DNA of 64,000 nt from Dysgonomonadaceae bacterium PH5-43 (GTDB lineage Bacteria; Bacteroidota; Bacteroidia; Bacteroidales; Azobacteroidaceae): NCBI GenBank assembly GCA_029916745.1, contig JARXWK010000019.1, forward strand, positions 1 to 64,000, in the 5' to 3' direction. Under the pieces are notes generated by a model, which saw only the letters and a list, made by a program, of their open reading frames with translations, did no database searches and had not been told where the DNA came from. Of the stretch, positions 1 to 8,130 are shown piece after piece (position 1 is the stretch's first letter; every line of letters starts with the position of its first letter). Both the position numbers and the translations under genes were made by a program.

Positions 1-75
1 AGTCCTTTCGCTTACCAATGGGTATGCTGTGGACTTAAATGAGAATACGAAGAATATGAATATACAATAACTTAA

Positions 76-498
76 ACGAAACTCAGGTTATTAGGAGATG
101 GGGACATGGATTATATTTTGTATTTAAAACGAATAGTTAAGCGAATAAATAATGTTAAATTCTTAGGCTTTCAAGACCCTATGCCTTTCTATCAATCTGC
201 TTCTGTTCTATGTATGACTTCTAATTATGAAGGTTGGGGAATGGTATTAACTGAATCTATGCAGTTTGGTGTAGTTCCAATTGCTTTTAATTCTTCAGGT
301 GCATTTATAGATATTATTAATAATGAAAAAAATGGGATTTTAATTTCACCTTTTAATATGGCTCAATATAAAAAACAGCTTTGTAATTTGCTTGATAATA
401 ATTCTTTACGATTGGAAATGTCAATGAATGCACAAGAAGATATTAAAAAATATTCAGTAAAAAACATAGTTGATTCTTGGGAGATTATTTTGAAGTAG
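76..498 (+). pseudogene. Glycosyltransferase family 4, C-terminal fragment
   Basis: This is the C-terminal half of a GT-B fold, family 4 glycosyltransferase. The frame reads LRLLGDGDMD, a spacer, VKFLGFQDPMPFYQSASV, then SNYEGWGMVLTESMQFG and VVPIAFNSSG. This is the usual order of the nucleotide-sugar binding half, including the EGWGMVLTES stretch that carries the E-x7-E type motif. The family is normally 350-400 residues, but here only about 140 codons remain. The frame is open only from about position 76, because a TAA lies at 73-75 and bases 1-75 do not encode the missing N-terminal half in any frame I checked. The ATG at 106 lies inside the conserved domain and is unlikely to be a native start. 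I infer a 5'-truncated remnant; a frameshift is less likely. Confidence 0.75.
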
Positions 499-611
499 AT
501 AATGTTTTGAATAAAATTATTATCTCATACAGAAAGAGAATAAAATTTTAATTTTCTTTCTTGTAAAAAGATAGAATGTTGGGCTATGTGAAAAAAAAGC
601 TAATCATCACA

Positions 612-2078
612 CTAACCCTTCCGACTAACCACTTTATTGTATATAACCAAAGCAACGGCAGAAACTATTCCTATTCCTACGAATACATACCAAAGATAAT
701 GGGCGTGTTCGGTTGCTGCGGTGTATTCTAACGACTCTCTGCCTCCAATAAAGTTTTTGGGGTCTGGACAAAACTTTTCTAATAAAGCGCCACCTGCTAT
801 AAACGCAATTATAGACGATAGGAAAGAGTGAAGATGACTAAATCCTAAATATAAACCTTCTTCTCCTTTGGGCGATTGTAAAGAGAAATATTCTAAAAAG
901 CGAGGAGAGATAAAACATTCGGCTAAGGCTTGGAATACTATTCCTATTATCATCATAAATGCTACTGGGTGTAAACCTAATATGTAACTGTCGCCAATAA
1001 CATTTCCCATACTCATAATAAGAGCCGATAACGGTATTATAAACATTCCTATAGTCATTGAAGTAATAGCCTTCTTGTTTCTCATAAATGATGTAACTAA
1101 GTTAACGCATAGAAATACTATGAAAGGATTAACGTTGGCATACCAACCTGGAGAAGCTCCTTCGCCAACCATACGCAACACATACTTAGGCATAGATGCA
1201 TATAACTGTTGTTGCACAACCCAAAAACCGCTAACAATTATTATCAAAGCTATAAGTTTTCCATTGCAACACACTTTAATTAAAGCTTGCCATATTTCTT
1301 TGAAACTCTTTCCCCTTCCTTGTGTTTGTACCGATTTGTAGAAGAAATAAACAGCAATAAGAGCAGCAAGTGTCATAAATGCAGAAAAATAATTCAGATA
1401 AACCAAACCACTATCACCTAAAGCTTTTCTTAAAGGGTCTACCACTGTTTTTCCCGTAAAGGCTCCTATGTTTACCATCATATAGAAAACCGCATAACCG
1501 CGAGCTCTATTACTTTCTGATGTTTCGCGAGCAACAGTTCCCGAGATAACTGCTTTGATAAACGAACCGCCAATTACTATTAATAATAAAACAGGAGCAA
1601 TAGTCCAACGAAGCGAACTTTTTTCTAAACCCGAGAATACTGTTTCGGTATCGTATGTAACAAAGCTTGTGTTTTTAAGGTATTCCGAAAAAGCACTGCC
1701 CGTACCATCTCCGAAACCATAGCTTACAAGTCCGGCACTTTCTAATAAGGTAGGTAGTATTCCTAATCCCGCATATCCTATTGTTAATAGAGAAAAAGCT
1801 AAAATTATAGCTGAGCGAAAACCTATTTTATCGGCATAAGCTCCTGAGAACGTGGGTAATAGATATAGTAAGGCAGAGAATATACCAGATATGATACCGG
1901 CTTCTATGTCTGAAAATCCCCAAATGTTAGAAAGATATATGGTTAATACAATAAATACGGCATAGTAAGCCAGGCGTTCTAATAGTTCTACGGTGTTGGC
2001 AACCCAAAAAGCTTGAGTAAAACCTTTGATACTTCCTAAAAATCCCTTCTTCTCTTCTTGTTCTGTTTGTGTTGCCAT
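612..2078 (-). CDS. POT-like MFS transporter (proton-dependent oligopeptide transporter family)
   Basis: The product is a 488-residue integral membrane protein with about 12-14 hydrophobic segments. Near the N-terminus it carries ELLERLAYYAVFIVLTIYLS, which matches the E-R-x-x-Y-Y signature of TM1 in POT/PTR peptide transporters. It then has the MFS loop FSGAYADKIGFRSAI. Further on, RARGYAVFYMMVNIGAFTGK resembles the second POT signature. Family members import di- or tripeptides with protons; the substrate here is an inference. A promoter on the minus strand (TTTG at 2131-2134, 20 bases, TACTTTTG at 2103-2110) lies 25 bases upstream of the ATG, so the gene starts its own transcript divergent from the ABC-F gene. 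Confidence 0.8.
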   Translation of the reverse strand: MATQTEQEEKKGFLGSIKGFTQAFWVANTVELLERLAYYAVFIVLTIYLSNIWGFSDIEAGIISGIFSALLYLLPTFSGAYADKIGFRSAIILAFSLLTIGYAGLGILPTLLESAGLVSYGFGDGTGSAFSEYLKNTSFVTYDTETVFSGLEKSSLRWTIAPVLLLIVIGGSFIKAVISGTVARETSESNRARGYAVFYMMVNIGAFTGKTVVDPLRKALGDSGLVYLNYFSAFMTLAALIAVYFFYKSVQTQGRGKSFKEIWQALIKVCCNGKLIALIIIVSGFWVVQQQLYASMPKYVLRMVGEGASPGWYANVNPFIVFLCVNLVTSFMRNKKAITSMTIGMFIIPLSALIMSMGNVIGDSYILGLHPVAFMMIIGIVFQALAECFISPRFLEYFSLQSPKGEEGLYLGFSHLHSFLSSIIAFIAGGALLEKFCPDPKNFIGGRESLEYTAATEHAHYLWYVFVGIGIVSAVALVIYNKVVSRKG

Positions 2079-2102
2079 ATTTAGATAATTCTTTTAATTT
2101 AG

Positions 2103-2134
2103 CAAAAGTAGTTACAATATCAATAAGTTACAAA
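2103..2134 (-). promoter_or_regulatory. Promoter of the POT-like transporter
   Basis: Read on the minus strand, TTTG (2134-2131) and TACTTTTG (2110-2103) are separated by 20 bases. This fits the Bacteroides -33/-7 consensus TTTG/TAnnTTTG and precedes the ATG at 2078. Confidence 0.65.
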
Positions 2135-2158
2135 TTTTAATAACATTGATATTTAAGA

Positions 2159-2190
2159 GTTGCAGAAGTAATGTCAAAGTCTTAACTTTG
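2159..2190 (+). promoter_or_regulatory. Promoter of the ABC-F gene; predicted leaderless transcript
   Basis: TTG at 2159-2161 and TAACTTTG at 2183-2190 are 21 bases apart. The ATG of the ABC-F gene begins at 2195, only four bases after the -7 element. The expected transcription start would therefore fall at or next to the start codon, leaving no room for a ribosome binding site. Confidence 0.6.
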
Positions 2191-2194
2191 CAGA

Positions 2195-3946
2195 ATGACT
2201 CCATATTTACAAATAGACAATCTTACAAAATCGTTTGGTGATTTAATTTTGTTTCAAGATATTTCTTTCGGTGTTGCCGAAGGAGACAGAATAGGGCTGA
2301 TAGCCAAAAACGGAACAGGTAAAACAACTCTCCTTAATATTATAGCAGGAAAAGAAGATTATGATGCTGGGAATATTGTTTTTAGAAGAGACTTGCGTAT
2401 AGGTTATTTAAACCAAAATCCAGAATATCCTTCCGAGATTACTGTTTTGCAAGCTTGCGCTAACTCTGGCAACGAGTTACGAGCTAAACAAATTCTTACT
2501 AAACTGAAGATTACTAATCTTGAACAAAAAATAGGAGAGTTATCAGGTGGACAATTAAAGCGAGTTGCTTTAGCTGAAGTATTGATTACTGAACCAGATT
2601 TTTTAATCCTTGATGAACCGACCAATCATCTTGATTTAGAGATGACCGAATGGCTCGAAGGTTATCTTTCGCGCTCAAACATTACCCTTCTTATGGTTAC
2701 TCACGACCGATATTTCTTAGATCGTGTTTGTAACGAAATTATCGAAATTGAAAATAAAGAACTTTTTCAGTATAAAGGTAACTACAACTATTACTTAGAG
2801 AAAAGACAAGAGAGGTTAGATGCTCGTAGCACCGAACTTGATAGAGCAAATAATTTGTTTAAGAAAGAGTTAGAATGGATGCGTCGTCAGCCTCAGGCAA
2901 GAGCAACGAAAGCTAAATCTCGTATCGATTCTTTTTACGAACTCGAAAAGAAAGTGCAGCAAGAAAAAGCTCAAGGTAATGTTAAGTTAGCCGTAAACTC
3001 TTCCTATATAGGTAACAAAATATTTGAAGCAAAAAGTGTTTATAAAAGTTTCGACAACCTTAAGATATTAGAAAATTTCAACTACACATTTTCTCGTTAC
3101 GAAAAGATGGGAATTGTAGGTAACAATGGAACAGGAAAATCTACCTTTATAAAACTGCTGGTAGGAGAGGTACAGCCCGATAAAGGAGCTTTCGATATAG
3201 GAGAAACCGTTAAGTTTGGATATTATAGTCAAGATGGATTGCAGTTTGATGAACAAATGAAAGTTATAGATGCAGTGCGAGATATTGCCGAAGTTATAGA
3301 CTTAGGAGGAGGAAATCAGCTTACGGCTTCGCAGTTTTTGCAGCATTTTTTATTTAAGCCCGAAAAACAATACGATTATATACACAAACTTAGTGGAGGT
3401 GAAAAGCGCAGACTTTATTTGTGTACAGTGTTGATTAAAAACCCTAACTTCCTTATTCTCGACGAGCCTACTAACGACCTCGATATTGTAACTCTTAATG
3501 TATTGGAAGAGTATCTTGCTTCGTTTAAGGGTTGTGTTATTGTAGTATCGCACGATAGATATTTTATGGATAAAGTCGTCGACCACCTTCTTGTATTCAA
3601 AGGTAATGGAGAGGTAAAAGACTTTCCGGGTAACTATACTATTTATCGCGATTGGAAAGACGAGCAAGAGAAAGAAACGGTTAAAAAAGAAAAAGAAGTA
3701 CAAGACAAACGTAACATAAAAAAAACTTCGGAGAAAACGAAACTTACTTTCAAAGAGAAAAGAGAGCTTGAATGTTTAGAACAAGAAATAGCCGACTTGG
3801 AGGAAGAGCAAACTAAACTTGAAAAAGAATTATCTTCGGGAACTTTATCTAATGATGATTTGGTTTTGAAGTCGCAACGCATTAGTGAAATTATAGAGTT
3901 GTTGGACGAAAAATCGCTCCGCTGGCTCGAATTGTCGGATATATAG
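2195..3946 (+). CDS. ABC-F family ATPase (Uup-like)
   Basis: This is a 583-residue soluble protein with two ABC ATPase domains and no membrane segments. Domain 1 has Walker A AKNGTGKTT (about 37-45), signature LSGGQLKRVAL and Walker B FLILDEPTNHLD. Domain 2 has Walker A GNNGTGKST, signature LSGGEKRRLYL and Walker B FLILDEPTNDLD. Each domain ends in an SHD/THD switch. The linker is rich in charged residues and contains RRQPQARATKAKSRI, the ABC-F interdomain signature. The last ~90 residues form a Lys/Glu-rich coiled coil, as in Uup. Family members act on the ribosome or on DNA-linked processes. Nothing points to the antibiotic-resistance branch. The predicted start gives a leaderless mRNA. Confidence 0.9.
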   Translation: MTPYLQIDNLTKSFGDLILFQDISFGVAEGDRIGLIAKNGTGKTTLLNIIAGKEDYDAGNIVFRRDLRIGYLNQNPEYPSEITVLQACANSGNELRAKQILTKLKITNLEQKIGELSGGQLKRVALAEVLITEPDFLILDEPTNHLDLEMTEWLEGYLSRSNITLLMVTHDRYFLDRVCNEIIEIENKELFQYKGNYNYYLEKRQERLDARSTELDRANNLFKKELEWMRRQPQARATKAKSRIDSFYELEKKVQQEKAQGNVKLAVNSSYIGNKIFEAKSVYKSFDNLKILENFNYTFSRYEKMGIVGNNGTGKSTFIKLLVGEVQPDKGAFDIGETVKFGYYSQDGLQFDEQMKVIDAVRDIAEVIDLGGGNQLTASQFLQHFLFKPEKQYDYIHKLSGGEKRRLYLCTVLIKNPNFLILDEPTNDLDIVTLNVLEEYLASFKGCVIVVSHDRYFMDKVVDHLLVFKGNGEVKDFPGNYTIYRDWKDEQEKETVKKEKEVQDKRNIKKTSEKTKLTFKEKRELECLEQEIADLEEEQTKLEKELSSGTLSNDDLVLKSQRISEIIELLDEKSLRWLELSDI

Positions 3947-4029
3947 AGTGTTTGTTTTAACCTCATTTTAGGATATTTAACTACATACGTTAATATGCAA
4001 ACTATGGCGTTTAGATACCCTCAAAGACA

Positions 4030-4155
4030 TTTTCCGAATACTTAGTGCGCTAAAGAAAAAACACAGTGAGATATTTTAAAAACTCGGTGTATTTTACCTT
4101 GAAACTTACCGAATTTGTATAGAAACTTACCGAGTTTTCCCTCATATAACAGTAT
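4030..4155 (-). repeat. Array of ~22-bp degenerate repeats, family A, copy 1
   Basis: Read on the minus strand, the segment breaks into units of about 22-23 bp that start with ACTCGGTAAG, TTCGGTAAG, ACACCGAG, ACTGTGTT and ACTAAGT. The preceding TACTGT and AGGGAAAACTCGGTA match the start of the array at 47.4 kb closely. The remainder of the gap between the ABC-F gene and miaB (3947-4282) holds the short RNA unit listed next and no credible ORF. Confidence 0.6.
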
Positions 4156-4200
4156 AAAAAAACTGCTGAGAACTATCTCTCAGCAGTTTTTACTTTTTGC
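4156..4200 (-). ncRNA. Candidate ~45-nt RNA, family D copy 1, with own promoter and terminator hairpin
   Basis: On the minus strand, TTG (4236-4234) and TATATTTG (4213-4206) are 20 bases apart and predict a start near 4200. The short transcript ends in a perfect 13-bp stem (4159-4171 with 4178-4190, loop ACTATC on the plus strand) followed by T residues. A paralogous unit at 47.3 kb is colinear over more than 100 bp. It keeps the promoter, the spacer CAAAAAGTA and the stem, but the stem bases differ by compensatory changes. The hairpin is also a symmetric terminator that could stop plus-strand transcription from the ABC-F gene. A real RNA function is an inference. Confidence 0.45.
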
Positions 4201-4282
4201 TTATGCAAATATACAAAATAAAAAGGCGTTTGTCAAGTGCCTGTTAACATTCGTTTAAGCTTTCGAGTAAGCGAATTAACTC

Positions 4283-5641
4283 TTACACCAGTTCTCCGAA
4301 TAGAGTTGCTGCCGTAGCATCGTGTACTTTCACATTAACGGTGTCGCCAACACGATGAGTTCCTTTGTTAAAAATAACAACCTTATTTTGAGATGTCCTT
4401 CCAAACAGTTGCTCTTTCGAACGCTTAGAGAACCCTTCAACTAAAACATCGAAAGTTTTACCAATATCCCTTTTGTTACTTTCTAACGATAGTTCTAATT
4501 GTAGAGCAATAATCTCTTCTAAGCGACGAATCTTAACTTCTTCGGGTATATTATCGGGCATATTTTTAGATGCAAACGTGCCCGGACGCTCCGAATACTT
4601 AAACATAAATGCCGAATCAAAGCCAACTTCACGCATTAGCGATAGAGTTTCTTGATGGTCTTCCTCTGTTTCGGAATGAAATCCACAAAATAAGTCGGTC
4701 GAGATACCAGCTTCTGGTATAATTCTTTTGATGGCAGCTATTCGGTCGAGGTACCATTCTCTTGTATACTTCCTGTTCATAGCCTTAAGCACAGCCGAAC
4801 TTCCCGATTGAGCAGGCAAATGTATTTGTTTGCAAATGTTTTTGTGTTTAGATATAGCGTGTAGAATTTCATCGCTCATATCTTTAGGGTGCGATGTGGT
4901 AAATCTAACTCTCATATTAGGTGCGGTTTCGGCAACCATTTCCAGTAAGCGTGGGAAATCGATAGTCTCGTTTTCTTTTTTAAAAGAGTAAGAGTTTACA
5001 TTTTGTCCTAAAAGAATCACTTCTTTATAGCCTTCGTTTTTAAGAGCCAACAGTTCATTTAAGATGCTTTCAGGCTCTCGACTTCGTTCTCGTCCTCTTG
5101 TGTAAGGCACTATACAGTAAGAGCAGAAGTTGTTACAGCCTCTCATTATAGAAATGTAACCCGAAATTTTCACCCCCGAAACCTTTAGAGGAATCACATC
5201 TTTATATGTTTCGGTTGTCGAAAGCTCTACGTTTATCGCTTTCTCGCCATTTTCGACACTACCTATAAGATTAGGTAAATCTAAATAAGAGTCAGGACCA
5301 ACAACCAGGTCTACTTTGTGCTCTGCTATTAGTTCGTCTTTAACTCTTTCTGCCATACAACCCAAAACACCAATAATAAGATGTTTCTTTTTCTTCTTTA
5401 AAGATTGAAAATATTGCAATCTTGATAAAACTTTTTGTTCGGCATTGTCTCTTATCGAACAAGTATTTACAAAAATAACGTCGGCTTCACCAATTTCTTC
5501 TGTCGGTTCGAAGCCGTCCATCTTCATAATTGCTAAAATTACTTCACTATCGGCTACATTCATTTGGCAACCGTAAGTTTCGATAAATAATTTGCGTAAT
5601 TCGCTGTGAGTTACAGATTTAAAGTCTGTTTCTTGTCTCAT
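4283..5641 (-). CDS. miaB: tRNA-2-methylthio-N6-dimethylallyladenosine synthase MiaB
   Basis: MiaB is a radical-SAM methylthiotransferase acting on i6A37 of tRNAs that read UNN codons. The N-terminal UPF0004 domain shows ETYGCQMNVADSE, FVNTCSIRDNAEQK and GVLGCMAERV, giving the three cluster-binding cysteines. The radical SAM core has CNNFCSYCIVPYTRGRERSR, and the C-terminus is TRAM-like (SQNKVVIFN...GDTVNVKV). The longest frame begins at 5704, but its first 21 residues are atypical. I place the start at the ATG at 5641, where MRQETDFKSVTHSELRK matches the normal N-terminus and gives about 452 residues. The flanking gaps suggest a single-gene unit. Confidence 0.93.
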   Translation of the reverse strand: MRQETDFKSVTHSELRKLFIETYGCQMNVADSEVILAIMKMDGFEPTEEIGEADVIFVNTCSIRDNAEQKVLSRLQYFQSLKKKKKHLIIGVLGCMAERVKDELIAEHKVDLVVGPDSYLDLPNLIGSVENGEKAINVELSTTETYKDVIPLKVSGVKISGYISIMRGCNNFCSYCIVPYTRGRERSREPESILNELLALKNEGYKEVILLGQNVNSYSFKKENETIDFPRLLEMVAETAPNMRVRFTTSHPKDMSDEILHAISKHKNICKQIHLPAQSGSSAVLKAMNRKYTREWYLDRIAAIKRIIPEAGISTDLFCGFHSETEEDHQETLSLMREVGFDSAFMFKYSERPGTFASKNMPDNIPEEVKIRRLEEIIALQLELSLESNKRDIGKTFDVLVEGFSKRSKEQLFGRTSQNKVVIFNKGTHRVGDTVNVKVHDATAATLFGELV

Positions 5642-5730
5642 TTTTCTTCTGTTTATTATATTATTAAAAAGGACTTTTAGTCCGTTAACTATTTTTAACG
5701 CCACAAAATTACTATTTTTTCTTCAAATAG

Positions 5731-5761
5731 TTTGCAGGTATCAAAAAAAGCTTTACCTTTG
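5731..5761 (+). promoter_or_regulatory. Strong-consensus promoter with no adjacent ORF
   Basis: TTTG (5731-5734), 19 bases, TACCTTTG (5754-5761). This fits the Bacteroides consensus exactly, but it lies 160 bases ahead of the nearest ORF, which has its own promoter at 5871-5900. Confidence 0.55.
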
Positions 5762-5767
5762 CATTAT

Positions 5768-5845
5768 AAAAATATAAAATTTTTTCATAGTTAAGGTTTT
5801 GGTTAAATGGGTTTAGGGCAGTTGTGAAACTGTCCTAAACTATTT
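5768..5845 (+). ncRNA. Candidate small RNA ending in a 13-bp hairpin
   Basis: The segment begins just after the promoter at 5731-5761. It contains the inverted repeat GTTTAGGGCAGTT (5811-5823) paired with AACTGTCCTAAAC (5828-5840), with one G-U pair and a four-base loop. The bases after the stem are T/A-rich (TATTTTAAAG), so it is a weak terminator at best. It could instead be a 5' leader of the 5922 gene. Confidence 0.3.
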
Positions 5846-5870
5846 TAAAGCATTTTATAACCAATAATAC

Positions 5871-5900
5871 TTGACTTCTCATTTATTTTCTTTACTTTTG
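5871..5900 (+). promoter_or_regulatory. Promoter of the 5922 gene
   Basis: TTG (5871-5873), 19 bases, TACTTTTG (5893-5900), 21 bases before the ATG at 5922. Confidence 0.6.
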
Positions 5901-5921
5901 AGCTACAAATACATATAGTTT

Positions 5922-6305
5922 ATGAACGAAGGAGATTTAATAACGCTAATATTAATAGTAGGCTCAATAGTTTACTCTATAATAAAAGGAGTAGTGAAGT
6001 CGAAGCCCGCCGAAGACTTGTCGAAAACCACCTTGCCAGGAGTTAAAGAAGTTGATAAACCTATGGTGTTTGACGTGTATGACGAGATAGAAGAACAAGA
6101 AGAGCCAATAAAAATAAGTAGTCGAGAGTCTAAATTAGAACGAGCGGTTACACAAAGAACTAAAACAACAAAATCTTCCCCAAATACAAACATCTTAGAA
6201 GAAGATACAGATACACAATCGTCGATTATTGACTTAGGAGATATTGACGAACTTAAAAAGGGTATCATTTATGCTGAAATATTGAATAGAAAAGAGCCTT
6301 TTTAA
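5922..6305 (+). CDS. Small single-pass membrane protein of unknown function
   Basis: The protein has 127 residues. Residues 5-23 (DLITLILIVGSIVYSIIKG) form one membrane segment. A long acidic and Ser/Thr-rich cytoplasmic stretch follows, ending in ELKKGIIYAEILNRKEPF. That tail looks like a conserved short motif, because similar endings occur in small Bacteroidales proteins (recalled, not checked). No enzymatic motif is visible. The gene lies 89 bases upstream of the CoA-transferase in the same direction, but both have promoters of their own, so shared function is only suggested. Confidence 0.7.
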   Translation: MNEGDLITLILIVGSIVYSIIKGVVKSKPAEDLSKTTLPGVKEVDKPMVFDVYDEIEEQEEPIKISSRESKLERAVTQRTKTTKSSPNTNILEEDTDTQSSIIDLGDIDELKKGIIYAEILNRKEPF

Positions 6306-6394
6306 TAAGTATTAGGTTTTATATTCAACATAAAAAATGTATCTTTGCGAGGTTTTTAATAATTATTTAACCTCGTTTTAATATCATAATTGCA

Positions 6395-7888
6395 ATGGCG
6401 TATAAAAGAATGACTGCCGAAGAGGCTGCAAGTTTCATCAACAATGATGATTTAATTGGTTTTAGCGGTTTTACTGCCGCTGGTTGTCCAAAAGTAATTA
6501 CTACTGCTTTAGCTAAGAAAGCTGAAGAAGAGCACGCAAAAGGAAATCCCTTTAAAGTAGGTATATATACAGGAGCATCTACAGGCGACTCTATAGATGG
6601 AGTTTTGTCTCGTGCTCATGCTATTAAGTTTAGAACTCCTTATCAGTCGAATAAAGATATGCGCACCGAACTAAATTCTCACGGAGCACATTATTTCGAC
6701 CTTCACTTATCAGAACTTCCACAGTATTTACGTTATGGTTTTCTTCCTAAACCTAAATATGCGATAATAGAAGCTTGCGATATTACCGACGATGGGAAAA
6801 TATATCTTACATCGGCGGTTGGTATTATTCCTACAGCAGCGCGTTTGGCTGACAAAATATTTGTTGAATTAAATGCTTATCACCCTAAAGAGTTGGCAGG
6901 AATGCACGATATTTATGAACCAGCAGACCCACCTCTTCGTAGAGAAATTCCGGTTTATAGCGCAAGCGATAGGATAGGAGTGCCTTATCTTCAAGTAGAT
7001 CCTTCTAAAATAGTAGGAATTGTAGAAACTAATCTTCCTAATGAGGTGGGAGGTTTTACTCCTTCAGATGATGTTACTAATAAAATTGGTGAGAATGTTG
7101 CTGCATTTTTATCTTCTGAAATAAAAGCAGGACGTATACCAACAACATTCCTTCCTGTGCAATCGGGAGTAGGCAATATAGCAAATGCGGTTCTCGGAGC
7201 AATGGGAGCAAATGAAGATATTCCTCCTTTTGAAGTGTATACTGAGGTAATACAAGATGCTGTGATAGATTTAATGAAAGAAGGAAATGTTAAGTTTGCT
7301 TCGGGTTGTTCTTTAACGTTAAGTACTCCTGCGTTAGAAAATGTGTATAATAACTTAGATTTCTTCAAAGAAAAAATAGTATTACGTCCTCAAGAAATAT
7401 CTAACAATCCAGAGGTTGCACGTCGTTTAGGTTTAATATCAATAAACACAGCATTAGAAGCAGATATTTTTGGTAATATAAATTCAACACACGTTGTGGG
7501 AACTAAGATGATGAATGGTATTGGAGGTTCGGGAGATTTTTGTCGTAACTCTTATCTTTCTATCTTTACTACACCATCAACTGCTAAGGGTGGTAAAATA
7601 TCGGCAATAGTTCCTATGGTATCTCACTTGGATCATAGCGAGCACTCGGTTAAGATTTTAATAACAGAGTATGGAGTTGCCGACTTAAGAGGTTTATCGC
7701 CAATACAAAGAGCTGAAACAATTATCGAAAACTGTGTAGACCCAATGTATAAGGACGCGTTAAGAAAATATCTTAATTTAGGACAGAAAGGACATACACC
7801 TCAGAATATGGCTGCGGCATTGTCTTTCCACGTTGCATTCAATAAAACTGGCGATATGCGAGATGTTGATTGGTCGGAGTTTGAGTAA
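6395..7888 (+). CDS. Acetyl-CoA hydrolase/transferase (succinate:acetate CoA-transferase type)
   Basis: This 497-residue protein belongs to the class I CoA-transferase/acetyl-CoA hydrolase family. The expected catalytic glutamate is E284 in VYTEVIQDA. The C-terminal half carries GTKMMNGIGGSGDFCRNSYL, MVSHLDHSEHSV and LITEYGVADLRGLSP, typical of the AarC/Cat1-like branch. Such enzymes move CoA between succinyl-CoA and acetate, or make acetate from acetyl-CoA, in acetate- and succinate-producing fermentation. TATCTTTG at 6340-6347 is a -7 element. A strong terminator follows at 7911-7950, so the gene ends its transcription unit. Substrate preference cannot be read from the sequence. Confidence 0.9.
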   Translation: MAYKRMTAEEAASFINNDDLIGFSGFTAAGCPKVITTALAKKAEEEHAKGNPFKVGIYTGASTGDSIDGVLSRAHAIKFRTPYQSNKDMRTELNSHGAHYFDLHLSELPQYLRYGFLPKPKYAIIEACDITDDGKIYLTSAVGIIPTAARLADKIFVELNAYHPKELAGMHDIYEPADPPLRREIPVYSASDRIGVPYLQVDPSKIVGIVETNLPNEVGGFTPSDDVTNKIGENVAAFLSSEIKAGRIPTTFLPVQSGVGNIANAVLGAMGANEDIPPFEVYTEVIQDAVIDLMKEGNVKFASGCSLTLSTPALENVYNNLDFFKEKIVLRPQEISNNPEVARRLGLISINTALEADIFGNINSTHVVGTKMMNGIGGSGDFCRNSYLSIFTTPSTAKGGKISAIVPMVSHLDHSEHSVKILITEYGVADLRGLSPIQRAETIIENCVDPMYKDALRKYLNLGQKGHTPQNMAAALSFHVAFNKTGDMRDVDWSEFE

Positions 7889-7910
7889 AATAACGTCCCC
7901 ATTATATAAC

Positions 7911-7950
7911 AAGACCGTCAATCATTTAACTGATTGACGGTCTTTTTTTT
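7911..7950 (+). terminator. Rho-independent terminator of the CoA-transferase gene
   Basis: A perfect 14-bp stem (AAGACCGTCAATCA at 7911-7924 with 7931-7944) and a 6-base loop are followed by a run of eight T residues. Confidence 0.92.
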
Positions 7951-8028
7951 GTATATTTATTGAAAATATGTTTTAGAATATAAATTTTTTCTTTGTGTTA
8001 TACTAAAAAAATCAGATCTTTGCTCTTG

Positions 8029-8112
8029 AACCTAAAACAATCTTTTTCCTTTTCAAAATGCTAATATCTATTAGAGATTAAGCATAGGTCCTCAGAAATG
8101 GGGACCTTTTTT
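8029..8112 (+). ncRNA. Candidate ~84-nt small RNA
   Basis: TTTG (7992-7995), 19 bases and GATCTTTG (8015-8022) form a promoter with one mismatch to consensus. About 60 bases further comes a terminator stem, AGGTCC (8086-8091) with GGACCT (8102-8107), then a T run to 8112. Between them, ATGCTAATATC and GATTAAGCAT (about 8058-8085) form a second imperfect hairpin. No ORF with a start and ribosome site fits between promoter and terminator. Together this is the architecture of an independent small RNA gene. I do not recognise the family. Confidence 0.55.
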
Positions 8113-8130
8113 GTTCCTATTGAGTTTTAT

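Noticed and set aside
3350-3966. Minus-strand ORFs of 107 and 117 codons
   Set aside because: They overlap the Lys/Glu-rich end of the ABC-F gene; the opposite strand of such coding sequence gives long Ser/Phe-rich frames.
5641-5704. Longer MiaB N-terminus starting at 5704
   Set aside because: The 21 extra residues do not resemble the family, and the ATG at 5641 gives the usual N-terminus.
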